Source: Shewanella halifaxensis HAW-EB4
GTDB taxonomy: Bacteria; Pseudomonadota; Gammaproteobacteria; Enterobacterales; Shewanellaceae
Direction of reading: 5' to 3'
Assembly: GCF_000019185.1 (NCBI RefSeq)
Contig: NC_010334.1
Location: forward strand, 3,720,001-3,784,000
DNA length: 64,000 bases
The notes beneath the pieces were generated by a model. It had not been told where the DNA came from. It searched no databases and was given only the letters and a program-made list of their open reading frames with translations. Shown one piece after another: positions 62,169 through 64,000 of this stretch (its first letter is position 1; the number at the start of each line of letters is the position of its first letter). The position numbers and the translations under genes are program-made.

Positions 62169-63536
62169 ATGTTTAAACCTGAGCTATTGTCCCCTGCTGG
62201 CACATTGAAAAATATGCGTTACGCCTTTGCCTATGGCGCCGATGCTGTTTATGCCGGCCAGCCAAGATATAGTCTTCGCGTGCGTAATAACGACTTTAAA
62301 ATGGAAAACCTAGCAGCGGGTATTAAAGAAGCCCACAGCTTAAACAAGAAGCTATATGTGGTGAGCAACATCGCACCGCATAACGCTAAGCTTAAGACTT
62401 ACATTAAGGATATGGAGCCTGTGGTTGCGATGCAGCCTGACGCGTTAATCATGTCAGACCCGGGTCTTATCATGATGGTACGTGAAGCATTTCCAGACCA
62501 AGTAGTGCATTTGTCAGTTCAAGCAAACGCCATTAACTGGGCATCGGTTAAATTTTGGGAATCTCAGGGTATCAAGCGTGTCATTCTTTCTCGTGAGTTA
62601 TCTCTTGATGAGATTGAAGAAATTCGTCAACGTTGCCCAGATATCGAGTTAGAGGTGTTCGTTCACGGCGCACTATGTATGGCATATTCTGGCCGCTGCT
62701 TATTGTCAGGCTATATCAACAAACGTGATCCTAACCAAGGCACATGCACCAATGCTTGCCGCTGGAAGTACGATGTACACGAAGCTAAGCAAACTGAAAG
62801 CGGCGACATTATTGCCGTTAACCCAGAAGTGCAGATTGAGACACCAACACTAGGTGCGGGTCAGCCATCTGATCAAATCGTACTGCTTCAAGAAGCTGGA
62901 CGTCCAGGCGAGTATATGCCTGCGTTTGAAGATGAGCATGGTACTTACATCATGAACTCAAAAGACTTACGCGCGATTCAACACGTAGAGCGCTTAACCA
63001 AGATGGGCGTCGATTCACTGAAAATCGAAGGTCGTACTAAGTCTTTCTACTATGTTGCACGTACCGCGCAGCTTTATCGTCAAGCGATTGAGGATGCGGC
63101 ATCGGGTAAAGATTTTGACCGTACCTTGATGCACAACCTAGAAGGTCTGGCACACCGAGGTTACACCGAAGGTTTCTTACGTCGTCACGTACATGATGAA
63201 TACCAAAACTATGACTATGGCTACTCGATTAGCGATACTCAGCAGTTTGTTGGTGAGTTCACCGGTGTTCGTAACGAAGCAGGTTTTGCCGAAGTTGATG
63301 TGAAGAACAAGTTCCTTGTTGGTGACAGTGTTGAAGTGATGACGCCACAAGGTAACCTAACAATGAATGTTGATAGCCTAATCAACCGTAAAGGTGAAAG
63401 TGTTGAGGCTGGGCTAGGTTCAGGACACTTCGTCTTCCTAGACGTACCAGCAGGCGTTGAGTTAGACAAAGCTGTGTTACTGCGTAACTTGCCACAAGGC
63501 CAAGATACCCGTAACCCACATCAGCCTACAGCTTAA
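62169..63536 (+). CDS. trhP: Prephenate-dependent tRNA uridine(34) hydroxylase TrhP (YegQ), U32 family
   Basis: TrhP makes 5-hydroxyuridine at the wobble base of tRNA. The first 60 residues (MFKPELLSPAGTLKNMRYAF) are almost identical to E. coli YegQ. The U32 core has LELEVFVHGALCMAYSGRC in parts (EVFVHGALCMAYSGRC), then DPNQGTCTNACRW, with the cysteines thought to hold an Fe-S cluster, and KIEGRTKSFYYVARTAQLYR. Length is 455 residues against 453. It is monocistronic with a terminator at 63590-63617. Confidence 0.95.
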   Translation: MFKPELLSPAGTLKNMRYAFAYGADAVYAGQPRYSLRVRNNDFKMENLAAGIKEAHSLNKKLYVVSNIAPHNAKLKTYIKDMEPVVAMQPDALIMSDPGLIMMVREAFPDQVVHLSVQANAINWASVKFWESQGIKRVILSRELSLDEIEEIRQRCPDIELEVFVHGALCMAYSGRCLLSGYINKRDPNQGTCTNACRWKYDVHEAKQTESGDIIAVNPEVQIETPTLGAGQPSDQIVLLQEAGRPGEYMPAFEDEHGTYIMNSKDLRAIQHVERLTKMGVDSLKIEGRTKSFYYVARTAQLYRQAIEDAASGKDFDRTLMHNLEGLAHRGYTEGFLRRHVHDEYQNYDYGYSISDTQQFVGEFTGVRNEAGFAEVDVKNKFLVGDSVEVMTPQGNLTMNVDSLINRKGESVEAGLGSGHFVFLDVPAGVELDKAVLLRNLPQGQDTRNPHQPTA

Positions 63537-63589
63537 CACTCATTGCAGAGTTCTGAACACAACTCTGAAATCTGAACGCTAAAAATTTA

Positions 63590-63617
63590 AAAAAGGCCTC
63601 TATTTAGAGGCCTTTTT
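63590..63617. terminator. Terminator of trhP
   Basis: AAAAAGGCCTC and GAGGCCTTTTT pair around TATTTA. T runs in both directions allow it to serve the convergent porin gene too. Confidence 0.87.
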
Positions 63618-63659
63618 AGTTTGGGTTGAATAAGTTTGAGCTTGTTAACTATAAGCTTG

Positions 63660-64000
63660 TTAGAAAGTCACTCTCGCCCTCAAACCAAACACCCATGTAT
63701 CTTTTTCTGTTGAGATAGCGGGGTTATCAATATATTGAATATTAGGGGTTAACTGCACAAACTCACCCAGACTCATGTTGTAATAGAGCTCTGAAGTAAA
63801 TTGCTTGTCGTCAGTAACGCCATAGGCCTTGCCTAAGTTCTCATTCACTTCGCTGAAGTTAATCGCAAAACCTAAGTTATTTTTCTCAGCGCCTAAACCA
63901 AAGTAACCCACACCCAATGTTAACGATTTATCGTATAGCGCCACATCACCTTCAGAAAATCCACCGCGAATAAAAGGCATAATCTGCGGCGTAACAAAGA
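63660..64000 (-). CDS. Carbohydrate porin, OprB-like family, 3' end (partial)
   Basis: The gene enters from the right edge, so only the last 113 codons are seen; the frame is open to the window end with FVTPQIMPFIRGGFSEGD. The C-terminal part has amphipathic beta strands (SLTLGVGYFGLG, NLGFAINFSEVN), ELYYNMSLGEFVQLTPNIQY, and the final WVFGLRARVTF, ending in Phe as outer membrane barrels do. The LTPNIQYI-x-NPA sequence and the final GLR-x-R-x-x-F are typical of OprB carbohydrate-selective porins. The substrate cannot be told from this part. Confidence 0.82.
   Translation of the reverse strand, partial: FVTPQIMPFIRGGFSEGDVALYDKSLTLGVGYFGLGAEKNNLGFAINFSEVNENLGKAYGVTDDKQFTSELYYNMSLGEFVQLTPNIQYIDNPAISTEKDTWVFGLRARVTF

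Noticed and set aside
1..64000. CRISPR arrays, IS elements, prophage genes, tRNA or rRNA genes
   Set aside because: None seen: no regularly spaced palindromic repeats with unique spacers, no transposase, integrase or phage structural motifs, no tRNA cloverleaf noticed by eye.

Overview
The window looks like a chromosomal segment of a marine gammaproteobacterium, most probably Shewanella. The reasons are gene content and order: a Na+-type flagellar stator (pomAB), a lactate block of lldP, an FAD/Fe-S D-lactate dehydrogenase and lldEFG, a GcvA/DUF423/RlmM cluster, ppnN-xni, xseB-ispA-dxs, and several c-di-GMP proteins. This assignment rests on recognising protein families, not on a search. I see no prophage, insertion sequence, CRISPR array, tRNA or rRNA.

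Layout. 0-8 kb: the end of a secreted protein, glutathione peroxidase, pyrBI, an M1 aminopeptidase and an M9-like peptidase, with long intergenic gaps between them. 8-13 kb: a phosphate island (pstS, phoR, phoB, a porin) with three Pho-box-like sites, then rdgC. 13-31 kb: M61 and S9 exported peptidases, a TPR protein with a degenerate GGDEF, an active-looking diguanylate cyclase, ppnN, xni, an NAD-type isocitrate dehydrogenase, rlmM, DUF423, an alpha/beta hydrolase and gcvA. 31-40 kb: thiI, pomAB, xseB-ispA-dxs, and grpE divergent from nadK with a textbook heat-shock promoter. 40-48 kb: lactate uptake and oxidation. 48-64 kb: a TPR/TonB-C protein, MATE pump, CobW GTPase, RhlE-type helicase, two GGDEF-EAL proteins, OsmC, thioesterase, HDOD protein, trhP and the end of an OprB-type porin.

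The most interesting signal lies in the gaps of the first 8 kb. Five loci (about 1.37, 3.70, 4.08, 4.46 and 7.64 kb) share one architecture that no protein gene explains. Each has a sigma-E type promoter (GAACTT or GAACTA, exactly 16 nt, then TCTGA or TCTAA), a conserved GTTCATCAT(CAT)TC stretch, a hairpin whose loop carries CTAGCGC while its stem sequence differs between copies, and an intrinsic terminator ending in seven or eight T. I interpret these as a family of envelope-stress small RNAs. Three of them are consecutive and partly created by a tandem duplication of about 377 bp. The conserved stretch is complementary over 9-10 nt to the start codon region of the porin gene at 11.5-12.4 kb, which recalls how MicA and RybB silence porins in enterobacteria.

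A second signal is the leader of the lactate permease gene, where three 42-bp repeats carry alternating complementary arms. Between dld and lldE there is another set of inverted and direct repeats that may be operators.
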